Source: Demequina pelophila
GTDB taxonomy: Bacteria > Actinomycetota > Actinomycetes > Actinomycetales > Demequinaceae
NCBI RefSeq assembly: GCF_000971175.1
Contig: NZ_BBLY01000001.1
Location: 62,001-126,000, forward strand
Reading direction: 5' to 3'
Length of the DNA: 64,000 nt
Numbering within the stretch: position 1 is the stretch's first letter; every line of letters begins with the position of its first letter. Positions 24,441 through 33,095 of this stretch are shown one piece after another. A program made the position numbers and the translations under genes. Under the pieces are notes generated by a model that saw only the letters and a list, made by a program, of their open reading frames with translations, was not told where the DNA came from and did not search any database.

Positions 24441-26030
24441 GTGTTCGCCAACCTCTCCGATCGCCTTACCGAGACGTTCCGCAATCTGCGGGGCAAGGGC
24501 CGCCTGTCCGAGTCGGACATCGACGGCACCATCCGGGAGATCCGTCGCGCGCTGCTCGATGCGGATGTCGCGGTCCCCGTCGTGCGCGCCTTCACCGGCG
24601 CGATCCGCGAGCGCGCGCTCGGCGCGGAGGTCTCCGGCGCGCTGAACCCCGGCCAGCAGGTCGTCAAGATCGTCAACGAGGAGCTCGTCGCGATCCTGGG
24701 CGGCGAGGCGCGTCAGATGCGCTTCTCCAAGACCGGCCCGACCGTCATCATGCTCGCGGGTCTCCAGGGTGCCGGTAAGACCACCCTCGCGGGCAAGCTC
24801 GCGCACCACCTCAAGGGCCAGGGCCACACCCCGCTGCTCGTCGCGGCGGACCTTCAGCGTCCCAACGCCGTCACCCAGCTACAGGTGGTCGGCGAGCGCG
24901 CCGGCGTCACCGTCTTCGCACCGGAGCCGGGCGTCACCCGCGAGGACGAGGTGCCCCGCGGCAACCCCGTCGAGGTGGCCCGCCAGGGCCTGCGCGAGGC
25001 CGAGCAGCGCCAGCACTCCGTCGTGATCGTCGACACCGCCGGCCGCCTGGGCATCGACCAGGAGCTCATGCGCCAGGCGGGCGACATCCGTGCGGCGGTG
25101 AACCCGGACGAGGTCCTGTTCGTCATCGACGCGATGATCGGTCAGGACGCCGTCGCGACCGCGACCGCGTTCCAGGAGGGCGTCGACTTCACGGGCGTGG
25201 TGCTCACCAAGCTCGACGGCGACGCGCGCGGCGGTGCCGCGCTGTCCGTCTCGCACGTGACCGGCCGTCCCATCATGTTCGCGTCGACGGGCGAGAAGCT
25301 CGACGACTTCGAGGTGTTCCACCCCGACCGCATGGCGTCGCGCATCCTCGACATGGGCGACATCCTCACCCTGATCGAGCAGGCCGAGAAGGCCTTCGAC
25401 CAGGCCGAGGCCGAGCGCATGGCGGAGAAGGTCAGCAAGGGCGAGGACTTCACCCTCACCGACTTCCTCGCGCAGATGCAGCAGCTCAAGAACATGGGCT
25501 CGATGAAGAAGATGCTCACCATGCTCCCGGGCATGGGGCAGATGCGCGAGCAGATCGAGAACTTCGACGAGCGCGAGCTGGTGCGCACCGAGGCGATCAT
25601 CCAGTCGATGACGCCCGCCGAGCGCGACAACCCCAAGATGCTCAACGGCTCGCGCCGTTCCCGCATCGCCAAGGGCTCGGGCACCTCCGTCGCCCAGATC
25701 AACTCGCTCGTCAAGCGCTTCGAGCAGGCGCAGCAGATGATGCGCGCGATGGCCCGCGGCGGCGGCATGCCGCAGATGCCCGGACAGGGCGGCGGCCCCG
25801 GCGCGTTCGGCGGCATGCCCGGCGGCAAGAAGTCCAAGGGCAAGCAGGCGCCCCAGCGCAAGGTCAAGGGCAAGTCCGGCAACCCCGCCAAGCGGGCCCA
25901 GCAGGAGGCTGCGCAGCGCAACCGCCCGGCCGCCGCATCGTCCCCCGGCTCGGCCTTCGGGATCGAGCCTCCCAAGGACTTCGACCCCAACCAGCTCGAC
26001 ACCGACCTGAGCAAGTACCTGGGACGCTGA
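24441..26030 (+). CDS. ffh: Signal recognition particle protein Ffh
   Basis: A 529-residue SRP54 GTPase that binds signal peptides of nascent proteins together with 4.5S RNA. The N domain is followed by P-loop GLQGAGKTT at about 107-115, DLQRPNAVTQL, VDTAGRLGID (G3) and TKLDGDARGG (G4). The methionine-rich M domain (for example MGSMKKMLTMLPGMGQM) runs from about 330 to 450 with the RNA-binding SRRSRIAKGSGTSV. A Gly/Met/Lys-rich tail follows. GTG 24441 with AAGGGAAA upstream is the start. It works with FtsY. Confidence 0.97.
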   Translation: MFANLSDRLTETFRNLRGKGRLSESDIDGTIREIRRALLDADVAVPVVRAFTGAIRERALGAEVSGALNPGQQVVKIVNEELVAILGGEARQMRFSKTGPTVIMLAGLQGAGKTTLAGKLAHHLKGQGHTPLLVAADLQRPNAVTQLQVVGERAGVTVFAPEPGVTREDEVPRGNPVEVARQGLREAEQRQHSVVIVDTAGRLGIDQELMRQAGDIRAAVNPDEVLFVIDAMIGQDAVATATAFQEGVDFTGVVLTKLDGDARGGAALSVSHVTGRPIMFASTGEKLDDFEVFHPDRMASRILDMGDILTLIEQAEKAFDQAEAERMAEKVSKGEDFTLTDFLAQMQQLKNMGSMKKMLTMLPGMGQMREQIENFDERELVRTEAIIQSMTPAERDNPKMLNGSRRSRIAKGSGTSVAQINSLVKRFEQAQQMMRAMARGGGMPQMPGQGGGPGAFGGMPGGKKSKGKQAPQRKVKGKSGNPAKRAQQEAAQRNRPAAASSPGSAFGIEPPKDFDPNQLDTDLSKYLGR

Positions 26031-26031
26031 C

Positions 26032-27105
26032 GTGGTGATGCACCTCGCCGGCCCGGTGGTCGTGGGGGACGACGAGGTGCGCGCGGAGGCGTGGGTGGTC
26101 GACGGCCGCCTCACGTTCGAGCGCCCCGACGGTCCCGTCGAGCGCACGCTCGAGGGCGTCGTCATCCCCGGCCTGGTGGACGTCCACTGCCACGTGGGCC
26201 TCGACTCCGGGGGAGAGGTCGAGCCCGAGCTCGCGCTCAAGCAGGCGATGGTCGACCGCGACGCCGGCACGCTGCTCATCCGCGACGCCGGCTCGCCCAC
26301 CTCGACGGCCTTCCTCCACGACGTGATCGAGGCGCCGCGGCTCATCCGCGCCGGACGCTTCATCGCGCGCCCCAAGCGCTACCTGCGCCACTACGCCCGC
26401 GAGATCGAGGTCGCCGACCTGCCCACGGCCATGGCCGAGGAGGCCCGCAAGGGCGACGGCTGGGTCAAGATCATCGCCGACTGGATCGACCGCGACGCCG
26501 GCGACCTCACCCCGCTGTGGCCCACCGACGTGCTCGCCGAGGGCGTCGCCGCCGCCCACGAGGCCGGCGCGCGCGTCACCGCGCACACCTTCGCCACGGA
26601 GGCGGCGGACGGCCTGCTCGACGCCGGCATCGACTGCATCGAGCACGGCACGGGCCTGCTGCCCGAGCACCTCGCCGAGTGCGCGCGCCGCGGCATCCCC
26701 GTGGTGCCCACCCTGCTGCAGCTCGAGAACTTCCCCGGGTTCGCGGCGCAGGGCGACGGGAAGTTCCCCGAGTACGCGGCGCGCATGCGGCGCATGCACG
26801 CGCGCCGCTTCGAGCACGTCCGGGCCATGCACGATGCGGGGGTCCCGCTGCTCGTGGGCACGGACGCGGGCGGGACGATCGGCCACGGCAACCTCCCGAC
26901 CGAGGCCGCGCTGCTGGTCGAGGCGGGCCTTCCCGCCGCCGAGGTGATCGCGATCGCGACCTGGCGGGCGCGCTCCTACCTGGGCGTTCCCGGGCTCGAG
27001 GAGGGCGCCTCGGCGGACCTCGTGGTCTACGCCGACGACCCGCGCGAGGACATCCGGGCGCTCGAGCGGCCCACGCACGTGGTGCTGCGCGGCGCGCTCG
27101 TCTGA
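26032..27105 (+). CDS. Metal-dependent amidohydrolase
   Basis: A 357-residue amidohydrolase-superfamily enzyme with the complete metal site: H52xH54 (VDVHCHVGL), Lys146 (WVKIIADW, possibly carboxylated), His185 (VTAHTF), His205 (IEHGTG) and Asp278 (GTDAGG). The order resembles imidazolonepropionase- or prolidase-like members. The C-terminal SADLVVYADDPRED strand is the usual small beta-domain. Substrate unknown; no catabolic neighbours. It starts within 8 nt of the ffh stop (GTG 26032, GTG 26035 or ATG 26038) and could be co-transcribed with it. Confidence 0.85.
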   Translation: MVMHLAGPVVVGDDEVRAEAWVVDGRLTFERPDGPVERTLEGVVIPGLVDVHCHVGLDSGGEVEPELALKQAMVDRDAGTLLIRDAGSPTSTAFLHDVIEAPRLIRAGRFIARPKRYLRHYAREIEVADLPTAMAEEARKGDGWVKIIADWIDRDAGDLTPLWPTDVLAEGVAAAHEAGARVTAHTFATEAADGLLDAGIDCIEHGTGLLPEHLAECARRGIPVVPTLLQLENFPGFAAQGDGKFPEYAARMRRMHARRFEHVRAMHDAGVPLLVGTDAGGTIGHGNLPTEAALLVEAGLPAAEVIAIATWRARSYLGVPGLEEGASADLVVYADDPREDIRALERPTHVVLRGALV

Positions 27106-27230
27106 ATTCTGCGCCCGGCCCGCCCCGGCCGGTGCGCATGGCGCCCGGTTCGTCCGGCGCGTCCGGTTTGCCAGGAGACTCCCAGGCTCGGCCCCGGCGG
27201 TTCCCAGCCGCGCGGACGAGTGTGGGAGGC

Positions 27231-27854
27231 ATGAAGCGATCGACGACCGTAGTAGTGGGCGGGCTCTCCGCCGTGATGATGTCCGCAGGCTGGATCGCCG
27301 GATCCGGCATGCTCACCAGCGGCGAGGAGACCTCCACGGTCGACGCGGCCGCGTCCGCCACGACCGACGCGACCACCGGCTCCGCCGCCGACGACCAGGC
27401 GACCTCCGCCGACGACTCGAGCGTCGCGCTCGCCGACGAGGAGTCCGCCGCATCGGCCGATGAATCGACCACGTCGGACGACGAGGCGGCGCTGGACAAC
27501 TCGACCACAGCGGACGCCACCACCGAGGCCGACGCATCCACGGACACCTCGGCCGATGCATCGTCCACGGGCGTGTCCGGCACGTTCGACGGCTCGGCCG
27601 TCTCCACGCGCTACGGCGCCTTCCAGGCGGAGATCACCGTCGAGGACGGCGTCATCGTCGCCATCGACTGGCTGCAGGACGGCGAGGCGGACCACCACTC
27701 GCAGCAGATCAACGACTACGCGATCCCGCAGCTCGAGAGCCTCATCCTCGAGGCGCAGTCGACGGACGTGGGGTCCATCTCCGGCGCCTCCTTCACCTCC
27801 GAGGGCGTCGAGGACGCCGTCTACAGCGCGATGGAGGAGGCGGGGCTGGTATGA
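27231..27854 (+). CDS. Exported FMN-binding-domain protein
   Basis: A 207-residue protein with a signal/anchor (residues 7-30), an acidic Ser/Thr/Ala linker of about 85 residues and a C-terminal FMN_bind domain from about 118. The flavinylation motif SGASFT lies at about 184-189; in this family ApbE links FMN to the Ser/Thr of S/TGA-S/T. GAFQAEITVEDGVIVAIDW is the domain's opening. It should hold covalent FMN on the outer face of the membrane and take electrons from the membrane flavoprotein encoded by the next gene, whose ATG overlaps its stop. GGGAGG directly precedes the start. Confidence 0.88.
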   Translation: MKRSTTVVVGGLSAVMMSAGWIAGSGMLTSGEETSTVDAAASATTDATTGSAADDQATSADDSSVALADEESAASADESTTSDDEAALDNSTTADATTEADASTDTSADASSTGVSGTFDGSAVSTRYGAFQAEITVEDGVIVAIDWLQDGEADHHSQQINDYAIPQLESLILEAQSTDVGSISGASFTSEGVEDAVYSAMEEAGLV

Positions 27855-29242
27855 GCGTCATCGAGGGGACCGGCGTCGTGCTCGACACCCGCGTCGAGGA
27901 CCGTCGCCGCCGCGCGGCCGCTCTCGAGCGCCGCCGCGAGACCGCCTTCGCGCTCGGCTGGCTCGCCGGCACCGGCACCATCGCCTTCATGCTCGCGTCC
28001 GGCACCGTGGACGTCACCACCGTGCCCGGCTTCCTCACGACGCTGGGGCGCCTCGCAGGCATCGTCGCCTCGACCACGATCCTGTGCCAGCTGATCCTCA
28101 TCGGCCGCATCCCGTGGGTCGAGCGGTACGTGGGTCACGACAAGGCGGCGCGCCTGCACGGCCAGTTGGGGCGCATGGGCTTCCTCTTCATCCTCGCCCA
28201 CCTGGTCTTCATCGTCACCGGCTACGCGCTGTCCACGCGCAGCGGCGTCCTCGACCAGGCCTGGTCGCTGGTGGTCGACTACGGCGGCCCCATGTTCCTC
28301 GCGTGGGCGGGATTCATCCTGCTCACCGCGGTCGTGGTGACCTCGCTCGCGCTGATGCGGTCGCGCTGGTCCTACGAGGACTGGCACGTGGTCCACCTGT
28401 TCGCTTACGTCGCGATCGGCTTCTCCGTGCCCCACCAGTTCACGGACGGCTCCACCTTCCGGGAGATGGGCTGGGGCTGGTGGTACTGGCTCGTGCTGTG
28501 GACCGTCGCGGTGGGCGGGCTGCTCGTCTTCCGCGTGATCCGCCCCCTGGTGCTCCTGCGCCGCCACGACCTTCGCGTCGCCGCGCTCGACCGCCTCGCC
28601 GACGGCTCGATCGTTGTGACGATGTCGGGCCGCGACCTCACCCGGCTGGGCCCCCGTCCCGGACAGTTCCTGCTCTTCCGCTTCCTGGACCGCGAGCGCT
28701 GGGCGCAGGCCCACCCGTACTCGCTGTCCCGCGCGCCGCTCGACGGCTGGCTGCGCATCACCGTCAAGCCCCTGGGCGACGGGTCCGCGGGCCTCGCGAA
28801 TCTCCGCGTGGGCACCCGCGTCATGGTCGAGGGCCCGCTGGGCACCATGACCGAGGACTCGCGCGCCGGCGACCACCTGGTCCTCGCCGGGGCCGGCGTG
28901 GGCATCACGCCCGTGCTCGCCCTGCTCGAGGGGGCCGCGTACCGGCCGGGGGAGTGCACCGTCATCGTGCGCGCCTCGTCCATCGCCGAGGCCCCTCACC
29001 TCGACGAGATCCGGGCCATCGCGACCGCGCGCGGCGCCCGCCTGTACGAGCTCATCGGCCATCGCGGCGCGAGCTGGGGCGCCGCGGGTGCGGAGGCCCC
29101 GCTACCCGTGCTCGTCCCGGAGATCGCCGGCGCCGACGTCTACGCGTGCGGCCCCGAGGCATGGGCCGATGCGCTGCTCGCCGAGGCGCGCGCCTGCGGC
29201 GTGAGCGAGGATCGCCTCCACCGCGAGGAGTTCGTGTGGTGA
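27851..29242 (+). CDS. Ferric-reductase-like membrane flavoprotein 1
   Basis: A 463-residue protein with six predicted membrane helices of the ferric reductase/NOX family. Candidate heme ligands are His103 and His117 (RLHGQLGRMGFLFILAHL) and His179/182 and His195 (WHVVHLFAY, VPHQF). A cytoplasmic FAD-binding barrel follows (HPYSLSRAP, 288-296), then an NAD(P)H domain with GAGVGITPVLALL and VYACGPEAW. It should carry electrons from NAD(P)H via FAD and heme across the membrane to the FMN protein encoded just upstream (ATGA overlap). Confidence 0.88.
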   Translation: MSVIEGTGVVLDTRVEDRRRRAAALERRRETAFALGWLAGTGTIAFMLASGTVDVTTVPGFLTTLGRLAGIVASTTILCQLILIGRIPWVERYVGHDKAARLHGQLGRMGFLFILAHLVFIVTGYALSTRSGVLDQAWSLVVDYGGPMFLAWAGFILLTAVVVTSLALMRSRWSYEDWHVVHLFAYVAIGFSVPHQFTDGSTFREMGWGWWYWLVLWTVAVGGLLVFRVIRPLVLLRRHDLRVAALDRLADGSIVVTMSGRDLTRLGPRPGQFLLFRFLDRERWAQAHPYSLSRAPLDGWLRITVKPLGDGSAGLANLRVGTRVMVEGPLGTMTEDSRAGDHLVLAGAGVGITPVLALLEGAAYRPGECTVIVRASSIAEAPHLDEIRAIATARGARLYELIGHRGASWGAAGAEAPLPVLVPEIAGADVYACGPEAWADALLAEARACGVSEDRLHREEFVW

Positions 29243-29247
29243 GCTGA

Positions 29248-29321
29248 GCCCCGGGCCTGGGCCCGGGGCCGGGGCCTGGGCCAGGACCTGGGCCCGGGCC
29301 CGGGCCTGGACCTGGGCCCCC
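29248..29321. repeat. GC-only degenerate repeat between reductase genes
   Basis: Four exact CCTGGGCC words (29256, 29275, 29287, 29311) with GGGCCC/CCCGGG palindromes between them, in the 205-bp gap between the two ferric-reductase-like genes. It could fold as a terminator or reflect slippage. The rest of the gap shows no gene. Confidence 0.6.
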
Positions 29322-29447
29322 ACCTCGCCCCGAGGGTTCCGTGCGGGTGGGACCCTCGGGCATGCTGGGCGCGGGGGAGCGGGGCCGCGGAACAGTCGGG
29401 CCGCCGACCGCGTTGCCCCTGCCACATGCCGAGTCCCCGGAGGCACC

Positions 29448-30794
29448 ATGGCCGTCACCGCCGCGCCGTACGCGCGCCGTGCCGCGCGCCGCGGCTGGTG
29501 GCGCGACGGTCTCGAGGCCGCCGTCTATCTGGTCGCCGCCGTCGGCATCGCGCTGTTCGTCGCGTCCGGCGGGCTGCTCGCGAACTCACCGCTCGACTGG
29601 GTCTACGCGGCGGGCCGGGCGGCGGGCATTGTCGCCGCCGTGCTGGTGCTCACCCAGGTCACGCTGGTTTCGCGCGCGCCGTGGGTCGAGCGGGCCCTGG
29701 GCCACGACCGCGCCGCCGCCACCCACACCCGACTGGGCAAGGTCGCGTTCATCGCGATGCTCGCCCACGTGGGCATCATCACCGCCGCCTCCGCGAGCTA
29801 TGACGAGCGCTCGATCTTCGCGCAGACCGCCGCCTTCTGGGACCTGGGCTGGTTCATGGTGGCCGCGCAGGCGGGCTTCGGGCTCGTCACGGTGGTGGTC
29901 GCCACGTCGCTGGCCGCGGTGCGCTCGCGATGGCGGTACGAGCGCTGGCACGCGATCCACCTGCTCATGTACGTCGCGATCGCGGCGGTGGTCCCGCACC
30001 AGTTTCTCGAGGGCTCGACCTTCCGCGACGGCGGGCTCGCGTGGTGGTTCTGGTTCCTGCTCTACGCGGGCGCGATCGGCTCCTTCGTGGCCTACCGCAT
30101 CGTCCGCCCCCTCGTGCGCTCCGCGCGCCACGGCCTGCGCGTCGCCCAGGTGACCGCCCACGATGACGGGTCGACGAGCATCGTCGTCGAGGGCGCCGAC
30201 CTGGACCGCCTCGGCGCCAGGCCGGGCCAGTTCATGCTGTGGCGCTTCCTCGACCGGCGGCGGTGGGCGCAGGCGCACCCCTATTCGTTGTCGCGCGCCC
30301 CGCGCCGCGACTCGCTGCGGCTCACCGTGAAGCCCTCGGGCGACCACTCGGCGTCCCTGCGCGACCTCCGGCCCGGCACCCGCGTGATCGCGGAGGGGCC
30401 GCTGGGGGTGTTCTCGAATGTCGCGCGGACCGCGGCTGGCTCGGTGCTGGTCGCGGCGGGAATCGGCATCACGCCCATCCGGGCGCTGCTCGAGGAGGCC
30501 GACGGGCCCTGTGACGTCATTGTGCGCGTCCGCTCGCGCGACGAGGCGCCGCTGCTCGACGAGGTCGAGGCGGTCGCGGCCGAGCGCGGGGCGCGCCTGC
30601 ATGTGGTCACGGGGCCCCGCGGCGCCGGTTGGGGTACGGCGGCGGGGGAGAGCCTCGCGGATCTGGTGCCGGACGTCGTGGCACGCGACGTGTTCGTCTG
30701 CGGCCCGGTGCCGTGGGCCGATGCGGTGGTCGCCGACGCGCGCGCCGCCGGGGTCCCGTCCGGGGCCGTGCATCGGGAGAGGTTCGGATGGTGA
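29448..30794 (+). CDS. Ferric-reductase-like membrane flavoprotein 2
   Basis: A 448-residue paralogue of the preceding protein: six membrane helices with candidate heme ligands His93, His107, His168/171 and His184 (VVPHQF), FAD motif HPYSLSRAP, and NAD(P)H motif AAGIGITPIRALL with VFVCGPVPW. GGAGG lies 4 nt before the ATG. It is followed 11 bp later by two FMN-binding genes, so the cluster seems to hold two sets: FMN protein plus reductase 1, and reductase 2 plus two FMN proteins. In-frame identity in matching segments suggests an old tandem duplication. Confidence 0.87.
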   Translation: MAVTAAPYARRAARRGWWRDGLEAAVYLVAAVGIALFVASGGLLANSPLDWVYAAGRAAGIVAAVLVLTQVTLVSRAPWVERALGHDRAAATHTRLGKVAFIAMLAHVGIITAASASYDERSIFAQTAAFWDLGWFMVAAQAGFGLVTVVVATSLAAVRSRWRYERWHAIHLLMYVAIAAVVPHQFLEGSTFRDGGLAWWFWFLLYAGAIGSFVAYRIVRPLVRSARHGLRVAQVTAHDDGSTSIVVEGADLDRLGARPGQFMLWRFLDRRRWAQAHPYSLSRAPRRDSLRLTVKPSGDHSASLRDLRPGTRVIAEGPLGVFSNVARTAAGSVLVAAGIGITPIRALLEEADGPCDVIVRVRSRDEAPLLDEVEAVAAERGARLHVVTGPRGAGWGTAAGESLADLVPDVVARDVFVCGPVPWADAVVADARAAGVPSGAVHRERFGW

Positions 30795-30805
30795 GAGGAG
30801 AGGGC

Positions 30806-31291
30806 ATGGCTGTGACACGAGCCGGAGGGGCGCTGGCGTTCGCGGGCGCCGCGGGGGTGCTGCTGAGCGCGTGCGGGGGTGACGCGGAATCCACGCAGGC
30901 GGGATTCGACGAGGCGCCGAGCGCGGTGGTGGACTCTGCCGACGATGCCGCCGTGGCGGACGCGACCGCGGAGGCGGGTGCCAGTGAGGCTGCGGGTTCG
31001 GCGGGCTCCTACGCGGACGGCGTCTATGACGGCCCGCGCGTGGTCAATGCCCGCGGCGGCTACCAGGCGCAGGTGACCATCGAGGGCGGGGTGATCACCT
31101 CCGTGGGCGCGATCGAGGCCGGGACGGACGCGCCCGAGTCGCTCGAGGTGAACGCGTTCGCCGTGCCCGAGCTGGTCGACCGCGTGCTCGCCGCGCAGAG
31201 CGCCGACGTCGACCACGTGTCCGGCTCCTCGTTCACCTCGCCCGCGTTCCTCGAGTCGGTCCAGGGCGCCCTCGACGACGCCGCGGCCTGA
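30806..31291 (+). CDS. FMN-binding-domain lipoprotein
   Basis: A 161-residue protein with a lipobox (LLSAC, Cys23), a short acidic linker and a FMN_bind domain from about residue 66. The flavinylation motif is SGSSFT at about 139-144, a variant in which the usual Ala is Ser. The last 80 residues closely match the next gene (for example VDRVLAAQSADVDHVSG against ADRVLAAQSANVDEVSG), so the two are tandem duplicates. GAGAGGAGAGGG precedes the ATG. Its TGA overlaps the next ATG (TGATG). Confidence 0.87.
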   Translation: MAVTRAGGALAFAGAAGVLLSACGGDAESTQAGFDEAPSAVVDSADDAAVADATAEAGASEAAGSAGSYADGVYDGPRVVNARGGYQAQVTIEGGVITSVGAIEAGTDAPESLEVNAFAVPELVDRVLAAQSADVDHVSGSSFTSPAFLESVQGALDDAAA

Positions 31292-32097
31292 TGCGCGCGT
31301 CCCGGGCCCTCCTGGTCGCCGGCGGCTGCGCGGCCATCGTCGGCGCGGGCTGGGTCGCCTCGCCCAAGGAGCTGCCGACGCTCGACCTCGTCGCCCCCGC
31401 AGGTGATCGGGACACTGAGGACCCCTCCTCTCCGGTCCGGGACACTGAGGACCGCGAATCCGCCGATGGTGACGTCAACGGGGACACTGAGGACCGCGAG
31501 TCCACCGAACCGGCGCCGTCGCCGTCCGTCTCGTGCACGCCCGACGACGATGGCGACTCGGACGACGATGGTGACTCGGACGACGACCGGGACAGTGAGG
31601 ACCGCGAATCCGACGACCATGACGATGATCGGGACAGTGAGGACCGCGAATCCGACGACCATGACGATGATCGGGACGCTGAGGACCGGGAAGCCGACGA
31701 CGACGACTGCGTCCTCGTGACTCCCGGGCCGAGCGTCACTGAGCCCGCCGCCGAAGCGCCGGCCAGCGCCACCACCGACCCCGCGCCCGCCACCACCGAC
31801 CCCGCGACCACCGACCCCACCACCACCACGCACGACGGCCCCGTCGTCACCAACCCACGCGGCAACTACCAGGCGCGGATCACGGTCGCGGACGGCCGCA
31901 TCGTCGCCGTCGACGCGATCGTCGCGGGCACGAGCGCCGGCGAGTCCGTCGAGATCAACGCCCAGGCCATCCCCGCACTGGCGGACCGCGTGCTGGCCGC
32001 GCAGTCCGCGAACGTGGACGAGGTGTCCGGCGCGAGCTTCACCTCGCCCGCCTTCCTCGAGTCCGTGCGGGGAGCGATGGCTGACGCCGGACTGTGA
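31291..32097 (+). CDS. FMN-binding-domain protein with acidic repeat linker
   Basis: A 268-residue protein with an N-terminal membrane anchor or signal (ALLVAGGCAAIVGAGWVA), a linker of about 145 residues and a C-terminal FMN_bind domain with motif SGASFT at about 246-251. The linker is made of Asp/Glu/Arg/Ser repeats (RDTEDRES, RDSEDRESDDHDDD) followed by Thr/Pro/Ala spacer. It would place a flavin far from the membrane on a negatively charged tether, possibly binding metal ions. The domain is almost the same as in the upstream gene. A 42-bp DNA repeat underlies part of the linker. Confidence 0.85.
   Translation: MRASRALLVAGGCAAIVGAGWVASPKELPTLDLVAPAGDRDTEDPSSPVRDTEDRESADGDVNGDTEDRESTEPAPSPSVSCTPDDDGDSDDDGDSDDDRDSEDRESDDHDDDRDSEDRESDDHDDDRDAEDREADDDDCVLVTPGPSVTEPAAEAPASATTDPAPATTDPATTDPTTTTHDGPVVTNPRGNYQARITVADGRIVAVDAIVAGTSAGESVEINAQAIPALADRVLAAQSANVDEVSGASFTSPAFLESVRGAMADAGL
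31588..31671 (+). repeat. Two 42-bp tandem repeats coding an acidic linker
   Basis: Two adjacent 42-bp units (31588-31629, 31630-31671) that read as identical, starting CGGGACAGTGAGGACC, plus a diverged third start at 31672. Earlier partial units start near 31408, 31438 and 31479. Each full unit codes for 14 residues, so copy number can change without frameshift. Confidence 0.85.
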
Positions 32098-32143
32098 GGA
32101 TCCGCCCAGCGACCTCCCAGGCGCGGCTGGAAGGATGCGACGC

Positions 32144-32932
32144 ATGACAGCCCACAACGCCGCGCCCCACAGGACCACCGTCCACGCGATGGCCATGCCC
32201 TTCACGGTCGAGCTCGACGGCGCGGACCCCGCCGACGCCGAGCCCGCGATCGCCTCCTTCCACGGAGTCCTCCGGTGGGCGGACGACGTGTTCTCGCTGT
32301 GGAAGGACGACTCGTCCCTCAGCCGCCACCTGGCCGGCGAGCTCGCCCTCGAGGAGTGCCCGCCCGAGCTGCGCGAGGTGCTCGAGGCCTGCGAGTGGTT
32401 CCGCGAGGCGACCGACGGGGGCTTCGACGCGCGCCGCCGGGACGGCGTGATCGACCCGACCGGCCTCGTCAAGGGCTGGGCCGTGGCCCGCGCCGCGCGG
32501 GCGCTCGACCGCGCAGGCGCCTCCGGCTGGATGGTCGGGGCCTCGGGCGACATCCTCTGCTCGCCCGGGACCACCCGGCGCATCGGCATCGCCGACCCCC
32601 ACGTCAAGGGCGACCCGGCCGGCACCCCCGTCCTCGACGTCGTCGAGCTCGGCGGCGCGTTCACCGCGCTCGCGACCTCCGGCGGCGCGCAGGTGGTCGA
32701 CCACATCTGGGACCCCGAGACCGGGGAGGTGGCGCGCCACTACCCGCAGGTCTCGGTCGCCGGCACGGACCTCACCGTGTGCGACGCCTGGGCGACGGCC
32801 ATCGCCGGAGGCGGCCCGCGCATCGTCCCCCGGGCCCTGGCCGCGGGACTCGAGGTGCTGCTCGTCACGGGACTGCGCCACGACGGCACGTACGATGCGC
32901 AGAGTTCGCCGGGATGGCCCTCGGTCGCCTAG
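32144..32932 (+). CDS. apbE: FAD:protein FMN transferase
   Basis: A 262-residue ApbE-family enzyme that transfers FMN from FAD to Ser/Thr of exported proteins. Characteristic segments are [34 protein letters not shown] and HIWDPETGE. It lacks an obvious signal peptide, so the site of action is uncertain; many ApbE proteins are lipoproteins but cytoplasmic forms exist. GGAAGG precedes ATG 32144; ATG 32135 is an in-frame alternative. Its position directly after three FMN_bind genes makes them the likely substrates. Confidence 0.9.
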   Translation: MTAHNAAPHRTTVHAMAMPFTVELDGADPADAEPAIASFHGVLRWADDVFSLWKDDSSLSRHLAGELALEECPPELREVLEACEWFREATDGGFDARRRDGVIDPTGLVKGWAVARAARALDRAGASGWMVGASGDILCSPGTTRRIGIADPHVKGDPAGTPVLDVVELGGAFTALATSGGAQVVDHIWDPETGEVARHYPQVSVAGTDLTVCDAWATAIAGGGPRIVPRALAAGLEVLLVTGLRHDGTYDAQSSPGWPSVA

Positions 32933-32970
32933 GCCACTGCGCCGGGTCGCCCGCACCCGGCCCGTTCTGG

Positions 32971-32976
32971 CATACT
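32971..32976 (+). promoter_or_regulatory. Candidate -10 box of rpsP operon
   Basis: CATACT gives a leader of about 113 nt before rpsP. No clear -35 box was identified. Confidence 0.4.
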
Positions 32977-33095
32977 TGGTCGCTGGCGCAAGCGGCCCTC
33001 TACCCGCGCGCGCCGATTCGTCTGGCCAGCCGGCCCGCCTGATTCCCCGGGCGACGCCGCGCCGGCTCACACCGAATTCAGAAATGGAGACAGCC

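Noticed and set aside
29052-29363. Minus-strand frame with a Gly-Pro repeat
   Set aside because: The repeat is only the translation of the GC-only CCTGGGCC spacer; the rest overlaps the reductase gene.
31403-31720. Alternative frame with MTMIGTVRTANPTT repeats inside the FMN protein gene
   Set aside because: Same 42-bp DNA repeat read in another frame; the main frame has signal, linker and FMN_bind domain.
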